A stretch of DNA of 64,000 nt from Primulina eburnea. Lineage: Eukaryota; Streptophyta; Magnoliopsida; Lamiales; Gesneriaceae. The notes beneath the pieces are model-generated. The model did no database searches. It was not told where the DNA came from and was given only the letters and a program-made list of their open reading frames with translations. Made by a program: the position numbers and the translations under genes. Shown in pieces: positions 1 through 11,556 of the stretch; the first letter of the stretch is position 1; each line of letters starts with the position of its first letter. Where the stretch lies: contig NC_133105.1 in the NCBI RefSeq assembly GCF_022965805.1, forward strand, positions 33,733,275 to 33,797,274, in the 5' to 3' direction.

Positions 1-1097
1 AAATATAAATTCAACTCCTTGAATTTATTCTCTCAACGGGAACAAACGATCCAGTGCTTGTGTGACCCTCAATGGTTCAAAGATACAGCTAGTCGTGGGT
101 TCACAACTCTTTGTGATTTAGGACATAATCTTTTATTCGAGCTTACCCTAGTTAGCTTCATTCTTTTCATCAACACCTTGATCAAGAATGTCAGAACTCA
201 TTTCTGATTGCACCCATCGGATCATGGTAAGAGCATCTAGTAGCATCGCCCCATGATCCCTTAGGTATCACTGATAGTGCCTGCAAGAACAAGTCGATTA
301 TGATTAACGTACAGTACGGTCCCTTAATTTCATATATCCCGACCGAATTTGCAACCGTTGGTTCATCGAGGGTTGCATATTAATTCGATAACTATGTGAT
401 AACTATAATAGTGGTATCGCGTGTACTATTTGAGAACTCTTTCTCTAACGTACATCTCATACTCTGGTCATAGATTCCATGTACTATTATTTCATCATAT
501 CACACAGGATATCCACACCCGTAGGTGAGCGGTCAATCTCCGACTACAATGCACTGGATCCTATATGTGTCGCAACTGTACCCAACCTCGCCACCTGATG
601 ACTCTCCTGGAGCCGGTAAACGAGTCAAAGCAGAGCCCTAGCATATAGAGCCTCAGTGTTGTGCCGGGTCGTAAGGACTAATGGTGTACAATCATAACCA
701 CAGACTTATCCTCTCGATGAATGATAACCACTTGGAAAGTCCGAGGGAGGGTTGTTCGGTATAATCATCATATGACTACCCATCTGCATGTGTGGACATC
801 TCTTTGCCCTTACCAAGAAACGCAGTACACAACATCACATATGCTAGTCTCGAGCTCAAGCGGCCTTTATCCCTGTTTTAGGCGGCTGAATCGACTAGGA
901 ACGAATTTAGAATATGCAGTGTTTACAAATGAGTTTCAACATCGAATTACGATTCATTTGTATTAAAGCATAATCAAGGACTTTATCTATGCTGTTTGCA
1001 TCGGTATACAGATAAAGTATAACAAGACCATAAAAAGTTAAATTATATTAAAATAAAGATTGTTTATTTCACTTAAGTCAATAAATTCCCTATCCAA
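1..1097 (-). repeat. Copia-1 3' LTR, truncated at both ends
   Basis: Direct copy of 5985-7081. The alignment stops after CCAA at 1097, about 30 bp short of the LTR terminus, where sequence jumps straight into reverse transcriptase. The LTR tail and polypurine tract have been deleted. The small open frames inside it recur in the other LTR and are not genes. Confidence 0.9.
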
Positions 1098-2460
1098 AGA
1101 ATTCTCATAGTCAACTCCTTGCCTTTGAGTATAATCTTTTGCAACCAACCTTGCTTTGAAGGTCACTACCTTCCCATTCGCCCCAAGATTTCTTTTGTAG
1201 ATCCATTTCCACCTTATGGGAACTATTCCCTCAGGTTGATCCACCAATGTCCAGACTTGGTTTGAATACATAGAGTCCATTTCTGACTGCATGGCTTCAA
1301 GCCATTTGGTTGAATCAGTATCAGATATTGCTTCTTTCAAATTCATTTGATCACATCCAACACAATGCTCATCGTGGCTTTATTCATGAAGAAGCGTATA
1401 TCTTGCAGGCGGTCTGAAAACCCTATCAGACCTTCCAGGAGGTTGTACTTCAACTACTGGTTGTTGGAAATTAGGTTCAACTACTATAGTTGAGGGAGTA
1501 TCTTGAATTTCTTCAAGTTCTATCATCTTGCCTTTTTCTATCTAATAGAAATTCCCTTTCCATAAAGGTGGCATTTCTTGAAACAAACAATTTTGCTTCA
1601 TTAGGAAGATAGAAATAATATCCAACAGAATTTTTTGGATACTCTACAAAGTAGCATAAAGTGGATCTACTATCCAATTTGTCTCCCACTGTCTGCTTCA
1701 CGTAAGCAAGATATCTCCATATTGTCATGTAAGAATATTTGAGAGTTTTTTCCCATCCATATCTCATATGGTGTTTTATCCACTTCTCTAATATAGACAT
1801 TATTCAACAACATTGACGCAGTTTCAAGCGCAAAGCCCCAAAAAGATGTAGGCAATTCAGTCAATCTCATCATTGATCGAACCATGTCCAACAAGGTTCG
1901 CTTACAATGTTCAGAAACACCGTTCAACTGTGGTGTTGCTGGTAGAGTCCACTGTGAGAATCACATTCTCTTTTAGATAACCCAAAAATTCAGCACTCAA
2001 GTATTCTCCACTTCGATCTGATTGAAATGCCTTAATACTTCTTTCTAGCTGGTTTTTCTACTTCAAATCTGAATTCTTTGAACCATTCAAATGGTTCAGA
2101 TTTGTGTTTCATCAAATAAACATACTAATATCTCTAATGGTCATCAGTAAAGGTAATGAAGTAGGATTGCCCATATTTTGTGCTCACACTTAGCGGGCCA
2201 CAAATATCTGTGTGGATCAAATCCAGCAGACCATGTGCACGTTCCACGTTTCCATTGAATGGAGTCTTTGTCATTTTTTCTTTTAGACAGGATTTACAAG
2301 TAGGTAGAGAATTTATGTCTGACAAGTCAAACATGCCTTCTCCCAATAGTTTGTGCATCCTTCTTTAGGAAATATGACATAGTCTAGCGTGCCATATTTG
2401 TGCAGGATTTGGATCATCTAACTTGCTTTTGTTTGTCATTGAAATCCTGTTTACTTTGGA
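1098..2460 (-). pseudogene. Copia-1 integrase and N-terminal reverse transcriptase remnant
   Basis: In copia elements integrase inserts the cDNA and reverse transcriptase copies the RNA. Read on the minus strand, 2460-2134 encodes the pre-integrase zinc region (WHARLCHIS, CKSCLKEKMTKTP) and the first catalytic part (LIHTDICGPL, YFITFTDDH). 1927-1513 encodes the later integrase part (NGVSEHCKRTLLDMVRSMM, then KTPYEIWMGK), split over two frames. 1346-1098 is the start of reverse transcriptase ([35 protein letters not shown]). Stops and frameshifts separate the parts, and the NGVSER motif has become NGVSEH. The frame ends at a deletion junction with the LTR. It is homologous to the frame at 54622-58554 and is non-functional. 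Confidence 0.9.
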
Positions 2461-3190
2461 CATTCACTTATCATTTCCAGAACATTTCTGGCGCATATAA
2501 TTTCTTATTTCCGGACTTCTTGCAGTGAAATATGTTCTGACTTATCGGGCTTTGTATGCCTTTTAAGTGTCCTTCAGAGTTTGCCTCTTATTTGGATTGT
2601 TTTTCTTGTGAGGGGCGAAACATTTCTTTCCCTTACCTTGTGGGTCATTTTTCGTCCGACGAAATGCCCATTATAAAAACAATAATTTCCTATTTTATGG
2701 TGATCTCATAAGTTATAAGTGTATTGACTAGCTCTTCAAGGCTATCATCTATCTTATTCAAATTGAAGTTCACCATAACCCCGTCAAATGAGGATGAGAA
2801 AGACAACAAATTGATGTTATCTAGTAACTCATTAGGAATCACATATTCCAGGCCCATCACATTCTTAATAAGCCCAGTCATATGTACACCATGCTCATGG
2901 GCCAAAGCCCTGTCTTGGATGCGTGTAGTCATGAGCTCCTTGAAAGTGGTGTGCATAGTTTCATGCACCATGCAACTCTTGCACGTGCATTCGAATGTCA
3001 GCAGCATTCAAAATTTCCTCAAACTGTCCTTACAGTTCGTTTGACGTAAAAGCGATCATGTTACATTTTAGTTTGCATACTATGGTCCTACCATCTTGCA
3101 TGCTTTGTCAGTTCAACATGACTGACATTAGTGTGTATGCCATTTTCTCTGAATTCAAAACAATTTTCCCAACCAGTCTTGAAAATTAGA
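2461..3190 (-). pseudogene. Copia-1 gag remnant
   Basis: Minus-strand gag (capsid/nucleocapsid) of the same family as 58554 downward. Recognisable segments are IVLNSEKMAYTL near 3150, the central capsid run AHEHGVHMTGLIKNVMGLEY and LEELVNTLITYEITIK (3007-2690), and a decayed lysine-rich and zinc-knuckle region around 2640-2480. Several stops and at least one frameshift break the frame. The protease segment that should follow the knuckle is absent: sequence passes directly to the pre-integrase region at about 2460. Other reading frames in this interval are shadows. Confidence 0.85.
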
Positions 3191-5062
3191 TTCGATTAGC
3201 TTGTTAATAATAAAAATTTATTACGTGACGAAATCGAAAATATACTGATACGGAAAAACAATAATAGTAGCTGATTATTTTAAAAAATTTTAAGATATAA
3301 AATATGGATTTCATTTTATAAATTACCCTCCTACTATTTTGACATTTCCACCACCCTCTGATGAAAAAGGGAAATCGTATTTCCTTAATAGGCATGTAGA
3401 GTCCAATTAGCCAATTATAATCCCAAATAATATCAGCCAATTATAATTTCTAAAAGGTAGAATCCAATTGCATCTCTATGCAACCTCCGCGTGTTTTGCC
3501 TCACGTTTAATAAGGACCCAATAATATGACGTCGTTATTTTCGCGTGTCAAACCAACCCATCAATATTGAATTGTAGTAGAGGGTCGCCATGAGTTCCCC
3601 CAATAATATGAGCCGAAGTCATGGGAGTTCCACTCAATTCACATCATATGTCCGGTGGAAGTCACAGCTTTCCGACGTACAGTCCTCCCTAATAATATGA
3701 GCAGACACTGTCCGCGAGTAGCGATCAACATGAAACCACGGTTGATGGAAGGCAAGGAAAAATTAAACTCCTTTAATTTTTTACTTTTTCGGTTTGATAT
3801 AAATTTTGAATCTTATTGAAAATGAGGGATTTTAGTTTTAAAATTGTCTCATCATTTTAATTTAAAAATCGCGTGCCACGAGTTTGTATGTTTTCCGGAT
3901 TCATGCAACTATATTATATAATAATATACATACATGCATACTACTATATATCACATATATCATAATATGACATTCAACAATAAATAAGGATGATCGATCG
4001 CCAACACTATTAGATCCATGTGAGCCATACATGGATCCAGGTCCAAAACCTAGGTGAATGCAGGGATGCAAATGCAACTATTACAAGAGCTTCCAATATT
4101 TTACATGTCTTCATCTCGTTCATCGGGCCCACCATCTTCCAGTCTTGATCTCCCACTATTTCTAATAATTACATTTAAATAGTCATGGCACATAAGGATA
4201 CATCTCATGGGGTGGGAACGGACCATAAACCAGGCCCACTTTAATAATATCAAATATTAAAAAAAAATGAATAAAACAGTAAAATATCCTAACATACACC
4301 TAATACATTGGTCAAGGCTCTCGATCATCCTTCATGTATTTAATATCAAATATTAACATCAATTTAACTAAACAATTTAATTAATTGATAAATCATATAT
4401 CTAATAATTATATCACCAACCACCACAAGTATTAAGAATTTAATAAATTAAATAAACTCCTTTATTTAATTTCCAATTAAATCAATAATAATTGATTTCT
4501 TATAAAAACTTATTTTTACCATAAATAATTAAAATCAAATTATAATTATTTATTTTACAAGAAAATTATTAATTTTCCAAATATTAATTTTCAAAAAGGA
4601 AAATTGAATCAATTTCCAAAATATCAATTTTACCAAAAATTTTGAAAAATCAGAAAATTGCACCATGGGTCCAAACAATTCAAGCCCACCAATCAGCACG
4701 CTTCCCGCTACGATCCCGGGCAATCGCCCCCACTGCCCGCCCGTTGCCCGCCCGCGGCCCGCCCGTTGCCCGAACGTTTCGGGCAGTGGCAGCTTCCTGT
4801 GCGCGCAGGGCGCAGAGGTACGCGCGGCACCGCACGCTGCGCCTCGCAGGGCGGTCCGCACGCTGCGTCGCTCCGCGAGCACACGCTGATGCGTGAGGTT
4901 TGTCCGGAATAGTTCCGGGCAGATCGCGAAATTTTTTTTTTTTTTTTTGTTTTGAAAATCGGAAAAATAATTTTATGGTGCCTCAATTTTTCTGAAAATT
5001 TTCTTGTGTGCTTAGAAACAAATTATTCAATATAAGTTAAAATCGTACGATCTAGAAAACCT
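3191..5062 (-). other. Copia-1 untranslated leader
   Basis: A long leader between primer-binding site and gag, homologous to the leaders at 20025-21819 and 58555-60326. It holds four ATAATATGA/ATAATATCA motifs (about 3426, 3519, 3601, 3690), a GC-rich block rich in TGCCCG and its complement (about 4725-4800, then 4801-4920), and a poly-T tract near 4930. Open frames across the GC block are overlapping compositional artefacts. The 3800-4640 stretch is AT-rich with nothing else recognised. Confidence 0.7.
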
Positions 5063-5075
5063 GGCTCTGATACCA
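5063..5075 (-). other. Primer-binding site of Copia-1
   Basis: On the minus strand TGGTATCAGAGCC lies one base inside the 5' LTR. It is the classic sequence complementary to the 3' end of initiator methionine tRNA, used to prime minus-strand cDNA. Confidence 0.9.
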
Positions 5076-5523
5076 CTGTTGGATCCCGGTTTTCTAGGCA
5101 CCCAAACGCAGCGGAAGTTTTAAAATTTTTTATTTATTTTGACAATCAAAATATATTTTGCTTTGGGCGCTCGTATGATTTTAACAAAAACATTCATAGG
5201 GTGTTAGAATGATACCTTTAGTGAATTAAATCACTTGACTCCAACTGATCCAGTATGACGGATCTAGCTCTTGATGAATCCCTACGATCTTTCTTCAAGA
5301 GACTCCTTTCTTTTTCTTCTAATCAGGTCCACGGCTAGATTGTTTGATCCTCTTCCAAATTGCACTAGAAATATTAGAAGATATTTAACGTAGGAGAAAA
5401 TTATTTGAGAGACGGCTCAAAATTCTTTCTCAAGAGAGGTGGACGATTTTGGCTTGGAGGATGGAGGCTGATTTTCGAAAAATCTTATGTTGTGGTATGC
5501 CTAGGTTTTGAATTCTCAATCCC

Positions 5524-5531
5524 TATATATA
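5524..5531 (-). promoter_or_regulatory. Probable TATA box in Copia-1 LTR
   Basis: Minus-strand TATATATAGGG downstream of the inverted-repeat-rich part of U3, at the position expected for the LTR promoter. Motif only. Confidence 0.5.
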
Positions 5532-5828
5532 ATTATCCCATGACCTAATTAATTGGGCTAGTCCAACTAATTTAATTAATTTAATCAAGGTCCATTAAAA
5601 CTTTAATTATTTAATATGTTTGACTTGTACTTCTACAAGCCCATTAAACACATTATCCACCATATTTAATTTATTAATTAATAACTCAACTTTTGAGCTT
5701 AATAAATTAAATATATTATAAATTCAAAATTTTAATTTATTATTTAAATTATGAATTCAACTACTTGAATTTTCATCACCTTCATAATTAATATTTAATA
5801 AACCCAACTTTTGAGTTTAATAAATTAA

Positions 5829-6020
5829 ATTATCAAATTTTATAAATTCAACTCCTTGAATTTATTCTCTCCAAATTTCATAAATTCAACTTCTTGAATT
5901 TACTATCTCATAAATTCAACTTCTTGAATTTATTTTCTCAAAATTTAATTATCATAAATTCAACTCCTTGAATTTACTATATCAAAATATAAATTCAACT
6001 CCTTGAATTTATTCTCTCAA
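5829..6020. repeat. Tandem near-palindromic repeat in Copia-1 LTR
   Basis: About five copies of ATAAATTCAACTYCTTGAATTTA, each an imperfect inverted repeat (AAATTCAA / TTGAATTT), separated by short CTATCTC- or TTTTCTC-like spacers. They lie in U3 upstream of the TATA-like motif. Confidence 0.85.
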
Positions 6021-7111
6021 CGGGAACAAACGATCCAGTGCTTGTGTGACCCTCAATGGTTCAAAGATACAGCTAGTCGTGGGTTCACAACTCTTTGTGA
6101 TTTAGGACATAATCTTTTATTCGAGCTTACCCTAGTTAGCTTCATTCTTTTCATCAACACCTTGATCAAGAATGTCAGAACTCATTTCTGATTGCACCCA
6201 TCGGATCATGGTAAGAGCATCTAGTAGCATCGCCCCATGATCCCTTAGGTATCACTGATAGTGCCTGCAAGAACAAGTCGATTATGATTAACGTACAGTA
6301 CGGTCCCTTAATTTCATATATCCCGACCGAATTTGCAACCGTTGGTTCATCGAGGGTTGCATATTAATTCGATAACTATGTGATAACTATAATAGTGGTA
6401 TCGCGTGTACTATTTGAGAACTCTTTCTCTAACGTACATCTCATACTCTGGTCATAGATTCCATGTACTATTATTTCATCATATCACACAGGATATCCAC
6501 ACCCGTAGGTGAGCGGTCAATCTCCGACTACAATGCACTGGCTCCTATATGTGTCGCAACTGTACCCAACCTCGCCACCTGATGACTCTCTTGGAGCCGG
6601 TAAACGAGTCAAAGCAGAGCCCTAGCATATAGAGCCTCAGTGTTGTGCCGGGTCGTAAGGACTAATGGTGTACAATCATAACCACAGACTTATCCTCTCG
6701 ATGAATGATAACCACTTGGAAAGTCCGAGGGAGGGTTGTTCGGTATAATCATCATATGACTACCCATCTGCATGTGTGGACATCTCTTTGCCCTTACCAA
6801 GAAACGCAGTACACAACATCACATATGCTAATCTCGAGCTCAAGCGGCCTTTATCCCTGTTTTAGGCGGCTGAATCGACTAGGAACGAATTTAGAATATG
6901 CAGTGTTTACAAATGAGTTTCAACATCGAATTACGATTCATTTGTATTAAAGCATAATCAAGGACTTTATCTATGCTGTTTGCATCGGTATACAGATAAA
7001 GTATAACAAGACCATAAAAAGTTAAATTATATTAAAATAAAGATTGTTTATTTCACTTAAGTCAATAAATTCCCTAGCCAACCGTTGGCTTGCAGGACAT
7101 CTACTCTAACA

Positions 7112-7480
7112 ATTTCACTATCTATCATTTCCACTATTTTAGTCACATCTCGGTCCATGATATCCAACTCGGAAACCATTTCAGTCGCAACACTCATGGC
7201 TGTGTCAATTTCAATATCAAAAGGGAAGTATATGTTTCGTACACGACCTGAAATGACAAGTTCATTGTCATAAAAAAAAAACAAATAAACCCGCCCAAGA
7301 AAATGCCCCGAAATGAAGAAATATGTACTCCTACAGTTTGATTAAAATGACTCTAAAAAGTACCTTCTTTATCTGCAATTCTGTGTTTGTTGATCAGAAA
7401 GATATCATCCTCATATCCCTTTCTACTTTTGATCTTAATATCTACATTTTGCAAGTGACCATTCTCGTGATTTGTGAAAA
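7112..7480 (-). pseudogene. WNK-kinase gene fragment (OSR1-C-like domain) disrupted by Copia-1
   Basis: Plant WNK ('with no lysine') kinases carry, after the kinase domain, an OSR1-C-like domain that docks partner proteins. On the minus strand, exon 7364 to about 7480 encodes NVDIKIKSRKGYEDDIFL and RIADKEG. A 116-bp GT-AG intron (7363-7248, 5' GTACTT, 3' CATTTCAG) follows. Exon 7247-7112 continues in frame as [18 protein letters not shown], then [19 protein letters not shown] and IVEMIDSEI, where the copia LTR begins. The family signature is strong and the splice joins the frame exactly. I find no kinase domain further right, up to the gap, so this is a detached fragment. The far side of the insertion is outside the window. 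The upstream exon boundary is uncertain. Confidence 0.85.
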
Positions 7481-9667
7481 ATTCACGTCCATGTATGGTA
7501 ATCAAAATCATGTTCTTGTTCATAACTAAGATGATTTGAGTAACCATTGACTAATGAAATCGTGGTACTATGATGAAAACTCTAGAGCGCCTGCCTTAAA
7601 ACTGGATAATTACTTCATTGTGATCTCTATTATAGTTCAATGACCTCAAATCATAAGCATAATCGCCGATTTGGAGGAAGGGGGTTCGTCATTCAGAAGC
7701 TTGAAATTCATGGTTTGCAGAAACGGTATCAGAATGGGTGGAACGACCGTTCCGGAACGGGAACGAGCTCCACCTTGACGAAGTTCTGGGGTGTGAACAT
7801 TGATGCTTTGGGTCGTCGTTACGTAGATAGAAAACGCCGTGTTATCGGTGGAACGACACAGATAGATGAAACGACACGGAACCAAACGTTAAAAAAAATG
7901 ATGTATTTAAAATTTAATTAAATAAAAATGATTTTAACTTTTTTTAATAGAGGAAAAGGAGTCATATGAGATAAAAAATAAAAATAAAAAAATCCATGGT
8001 TTTAGACCATGCTGTGATCTTAAAAAATTGAGTCGAGTACTGAAGGTTGATCAGGCTCTCTGTTTGGGTCGAGCTCTCAATCTTTTTTTTTTTTTTTTAA
8101 TTTAGGAGAGTGAAGAGCTCTCACTCTTTTTTTTTTTTCACTTTTCTTATTGTGGGTATATGATTTCATAAACGATACATATAATTTGTATAGATTTCAT
8201 AATTTGTACAGCTCGACTCACTCTACTTAATTTGTATAAATTTCATAAATGATACATATAATATGAAATTTTAACAAATTGATAGAAGAATATAAAAGTA
8301 TTCGATCTATTTTATCAATTATTTATTTAATAAAGTTAATTTTGAAAGTATATTTAAAATATATTAAAAATAGTTTTAAAATGTAAATTTAGAATATAAG
8401 TGAAACTTGTTGTAGATTGCAATAATTACACATTAATTTAAATAATATGTAAATTTTGAAAAATGATATTGGTCAAATTATTTTTTCGAAAAATAATCTC
8501 TTGTTTCAATTATACTTGGAAATATTATTTTTTTTAAAAAAATTTATCAATATAATTTTGCTAACTATGTACATATTAATATTTCATATTCAATTTATTA
8601 CATTAAGTTGAATCTTACCTTGTATAGCATACCATCATTAAACATATAATAAAATGATATTTTCCTGCTTTATTTCATATAGATATAATTAACTACATAA
8701 TTTAAAGCACACCATAACTTTATTTCCTGCTCCATATTATGGTATTTTTTTCAAAAAGAGATAATAAAAATGATTTGTGCAAAAAAAAAGTAATAATATT
8801 ACTCCTTTTTTATTTAATGGTTTCATATATGAACAATTTTAAAATTGACGGTTTATATTTTTAATTCCAAACTTTGAGTTAAATTTTGAAGTTTTCTTTG
8901 TTTATTTTTGTGTTTAATTGATTTTATTTATTTATAATATCTATCCATATTCGAAATCAAAAATTTCAAAATATAATTTTTTTTTTCAAAATCTTGAATT
9001 TTACTACGTAGTTTTAATCAAATAAACTATGGAAATTATATTCATTTTTATTTACATATTTTTAAATATTTTTCCAAAATTTTGAATTTATGTTAATTTT
9101 TAAAAAATATCCGCGCCGTGATCGTGTTGCAAAATATCACGAGAACTGAAACAGTAGCTTCCGTGACGGTCTTCGCGACTGCAATTGCGAACCGTGGTCT
9201 GAATATGTTGCCACATTTCTAAACAATTGCCAAACATTTCTAAAAAAATCTTCGTACATCAGGATCTTTAACTTTGTAAAGGGCATCCGGTTTCTTTCCC
9301 TGAGATGATATGAAACACCTCTAAAATATGATATCATATTCATTGATTTCAAATTTATGATGGATCTTACTGATATCACTTTCTTGTAGATCATATTGAT
9401 AGATTTCGAATTTATGGGAAAAAAAAATTTATGGAGTGATAAAATCGTGTAAAAAATAAAATTTTAATTGTTTTGAAATGGTAAAAATATCGTGTAAGAG
9501 ATAAAAATTTTAAATGTTGTGAAGTGATAAAATTATGTAAGAGATAAAAATTTTAAGTGTTATTAAGTTGTAAAATCGTGTAAATGAGAAAAATTTTAAG
9601 TTTGGTGAAGTGAAGGGGAAGAAAATGGAGTGAATTTGTATGTATTTATAGAGAGTGGTGGAAGAAA
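7481..9667. other. AT-rich intergenic DNA, no gene recognised
   Basis: Mostly AT-rich with long T runs near 8083 and 8129. The open frame at 7640-7921 has no family features and contains small internal repeats such as GGAACGAC. A slightly GC-richer patch at 9110-9200 is unidentified. Nothing here resembles the WNK kinase domain. Confidence 0.5.
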
Positions 9668-9705
9668 ATGGAGGGAGAATCAGTGGGATCGAATTTTTGA
9701 AATTT

Positions 9706-10196
9706 GCGACGGGTGTTTGCTAAACCGTCGCTAATTTTAGCGACGGGAGTTTGCGTATCGTCACTATATTCAATATAGCGACGGTTGTAAATGATACGGT
9801 CGCAAATAGTAGCAACGGTTCTTGTTTAAACCGTCGCCAATATGAATGTAGCGACGGTATATATCAAACTGTCGCTAAAAATGGAGGGAGAATCAGGCGG
9901 GATCGAATTTTTGAATTTTGCGACGGGTTTTGGCTAAATTGTCGCTAATATTAGCGACGGTATATTGTATATTGTCGCTATATTCAATATAGCGACGGTT
10001 GTAAAAGCTACGGTCGCAAATAGAACCGTCGCGAATAGGAATTTAGTGACGGAATATATAAAACCGTCGCTAATATTAGCGACGGTTTTTTTAATAGTCG
10101 CTAATTAACGTTTTGTTTTGTCCTAAAACCGTCGCTAATTAAGGTTGTGTTTTGTCCTAAAACCGTCGCTAATTAACGTTGTGTTTTCTAAAACCG
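9706..10196. repeat. Array of GCGACGG...CCGTCGC inverted repeats
   Basis: About ten paired motifs of type TAGCGACGGT and ACCGTCGCTAA with AT-rich spacers. A larger unit starting ATGGAGGGAGAATCAG occurs twice in tandem (from 9668 and from 9881), so the block was internally duplicated. Confidence 0.85.
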
Positions 10197-10915
10197 TTGT
10201 CGATTGTCCAAAAATACACGCTAATAGACAACAGTTCATGAAACCATTGTCGTAAACATTCTAAGACAACGGTTTTTAAAAACCGTTGTAGTGTATTATA
10301 ATACTACAAATTATTTTAAAAAAATTCTACGACAATGGTTTTTAAAAACCGTTGTCGTAGCTCGAAAAAAAACCGCTAATAGACAACGGTTTTTTAAAAC
10401 CGTTGTCGTTGCCCAAAAAAACACAATAATAGACAACGATTTTTAAAACCGTTGTCGTAGGCCAACAAAAAAACAAGCTAATAGACAACGGTTTTTAAAA
10501 ACCGTTGTCGTAGGCTAAAAAAGACACGCTAATAGACACGAAAAAAAAATGCTTATAGACAACGGTTTTTAAAAACCGTTGTCGTAGGCCTAAAAGGACA
10601 CGCTAATAGACAACGGTTTTTAAAAACCGTTGTCGTAGCCCAAAAAAAACAAGCTAATTGACAACAGTTATTAAAAACCGTTTTCGTAGCCCAAAAAACA
10701 CACGCTAATAGACAACGGTTATTAAAAACCGTTGTCGTACCAAAAAAACACGCTAATAGACAACGGTACCGTTGTCATAGACATATCAATGACAACAGTT
10801 TTTAAGAAACCGTTGTCTATGAGCGGGTTTTTTGAGCCTACGACAACGCTTTTTCTTGAATCCGTTGTTAAAAGACAAAACACAACGCTTTTTATAAAAA
10901 ACCGTTGTCGTTGAT
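10197..10915. repeat. Array of GACAACGG/CCGTTGTC palindromes
   Basis: About fourteen units, many at 49-52 bp spacing. The core is a perfect or near-perfect palindrome (GACAACGGTTTTT followed by its complement AAAAACCGTTGTC), usually flanked by ACACGCTAATA and GTAGGCC. Units at about 10483, 10557 and 10608 are perfect. Units after 10759 are shortened or degenerate. Confidence 0.9.
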
Positions 10916-10945
10916 GTGTTGTTGAATGAAGATTTTCTTGTAGTT

Positions 10946-11456
10946 CTAATATGATGACACGATGACATGTAATTCCAAGACTCATTGGACAGGTAATTCA
11001 TTCGCTGATGTCCCCGCCGTCGGGTACCGCGATTACACGCAGATGGATCCAATGATTGACATGATGATACGAAAGTCACAAATAATGAACGGAATTAAAT
11101 TAAAAGAAATGAACGCGTATATGATGTTATGTTGAGATATGTTTTGACACATTTGCTTTATTATGTTTACGTTTACGCTTTAAAGATCATGAACTGTATT
11201 TTTATTACGGTACATTTCACTGTTGCATGTATGTGTATGTACTTGGTATTAACGTTACAAGTGTGTTGTGCATTTAGACTCACTAGGTATGAATGATGTA
11301 GGTAAGCATTTCGATGAGGAGGCTGGAGGTGCCGAATTCTGAGTAGGCGTGGTTGGATGTGCGCACATGACCGAAGGACCATATTTTCCGCACATAACGT
11401 TTTATGAGTTTTGAGTAGAAGAAATCCTCTCGCAAACTCTTAACTCTTGACTCTCC
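10946..11456. other. Unclassified sequence before the assembly gap
   Basis: About 510 bp of unique-looking sequence with no convincing coding frame. A GTATGTGTATGTACTTGG run and ACTCACTAGG near 11280 recall the 3' half of some gypsy LTRs, but no copy is present elsewhere in the window, so no assignment is made. Confidence 0.4.
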
Positions 11457-11556
11457 NNNNNNNNNNNNNNNNNNNNNNNNNNNNNNNNNNNNNNNNNNNN
11501 NNNNNNNNNNNNNNNNNNNNNNNNNNNNNNNNNNNNNNNNNNNNNNNNNNNNNNNN
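11457..11556. other. Assembly gap, 100 N
   Basis: Exactly 100 undetermined bases, the usual placeholder for a scaffold join of unknown size. Sequence continuity across it cannot be assumed. Confidence 0.99.

Larger units (their letters stand above)
1..7111 (-). mobile_element. Copia-1: defective Ty1/copia LTR retrotransposon (left end outside window)
   Basis: Minus-strand element bounded on the right by a complete 5' LTR (5077-7111) and on the left by a 3' LTR running off the window edge (1-1097). Positions 1-1097 match 5985-7081 at a constant offset of 5984, with about four mismatches by eye. Between them lie, in minus-strand order, a primer-binding site, a 1.9-kb leader, and broken gag, integrase and reverse transcriptase pieces. 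Protease, most of reverse transcriptase, RNase H and the polypurine tract are missing. The element cannot encode its own replication proteins. Its right end sits inside a WNK-kinase exon, so it is an insertion into a former host gene. The target duplication cannot be tested because the other end is not in view. Confidence 0.9.
5077..7111 (-). repeat. Copia-1 5' LTR
   Basis: 2035 bp. The minus strand reads TGTTAGAGTAG at 7111 and ends CCGGGATCCAACA at 5077, giving TG...CA termini. The PBS is adjacent, and the same sequence recurs at 1-1097. A minus-strand TATATATAGGG at 5531-5521 is a probable promoter. The U5 side differs from the LTRs of Copia-2 and Copia-3, while the U3 side shares recognisable blocks with them. 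Confidence 0.92.
9668..10945. mobile_element. Subterminal region of a CACTA-like DNA transposon (one end)
   Basis: The right edge reads, on the minus strand from 10945, AACTACAAGAAAATC. This differs from the CACTA terminus CACTACAAGAAAA at the first base. Inside it lie dense palindromic repeats of two sequence types, as expected for subterminal transposase-binding repeats of CACTA elements. No transposase is present and no matching opposite terminus was found in the window, so only one end is supported. Alternative: an unclassified palindrome-rich repeat. Confidence 0.5.

Noticed and set aside
4550..4986. Cluster of overlapping arginine/alanine-rich frames
   Set aside because: GC-rich leader block of Copia-1. 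All frames are open by composition and none is conserved as protein in Copia-2 or Copia-3.
7640..7921. 93-codon plus-strand frame beside the WNK fragment
   Set aside because: No recognisable domain, internal short repeats, and no splice or coding continuity with the WNK exons.
10197..10915. Regular repeats with spacers resembling a CRISPR array
   Set aside because: Plant DNA, units are long self-complementary palindromes, the intervals between them are themselves repeated rather than unique, and no cas genes are present.
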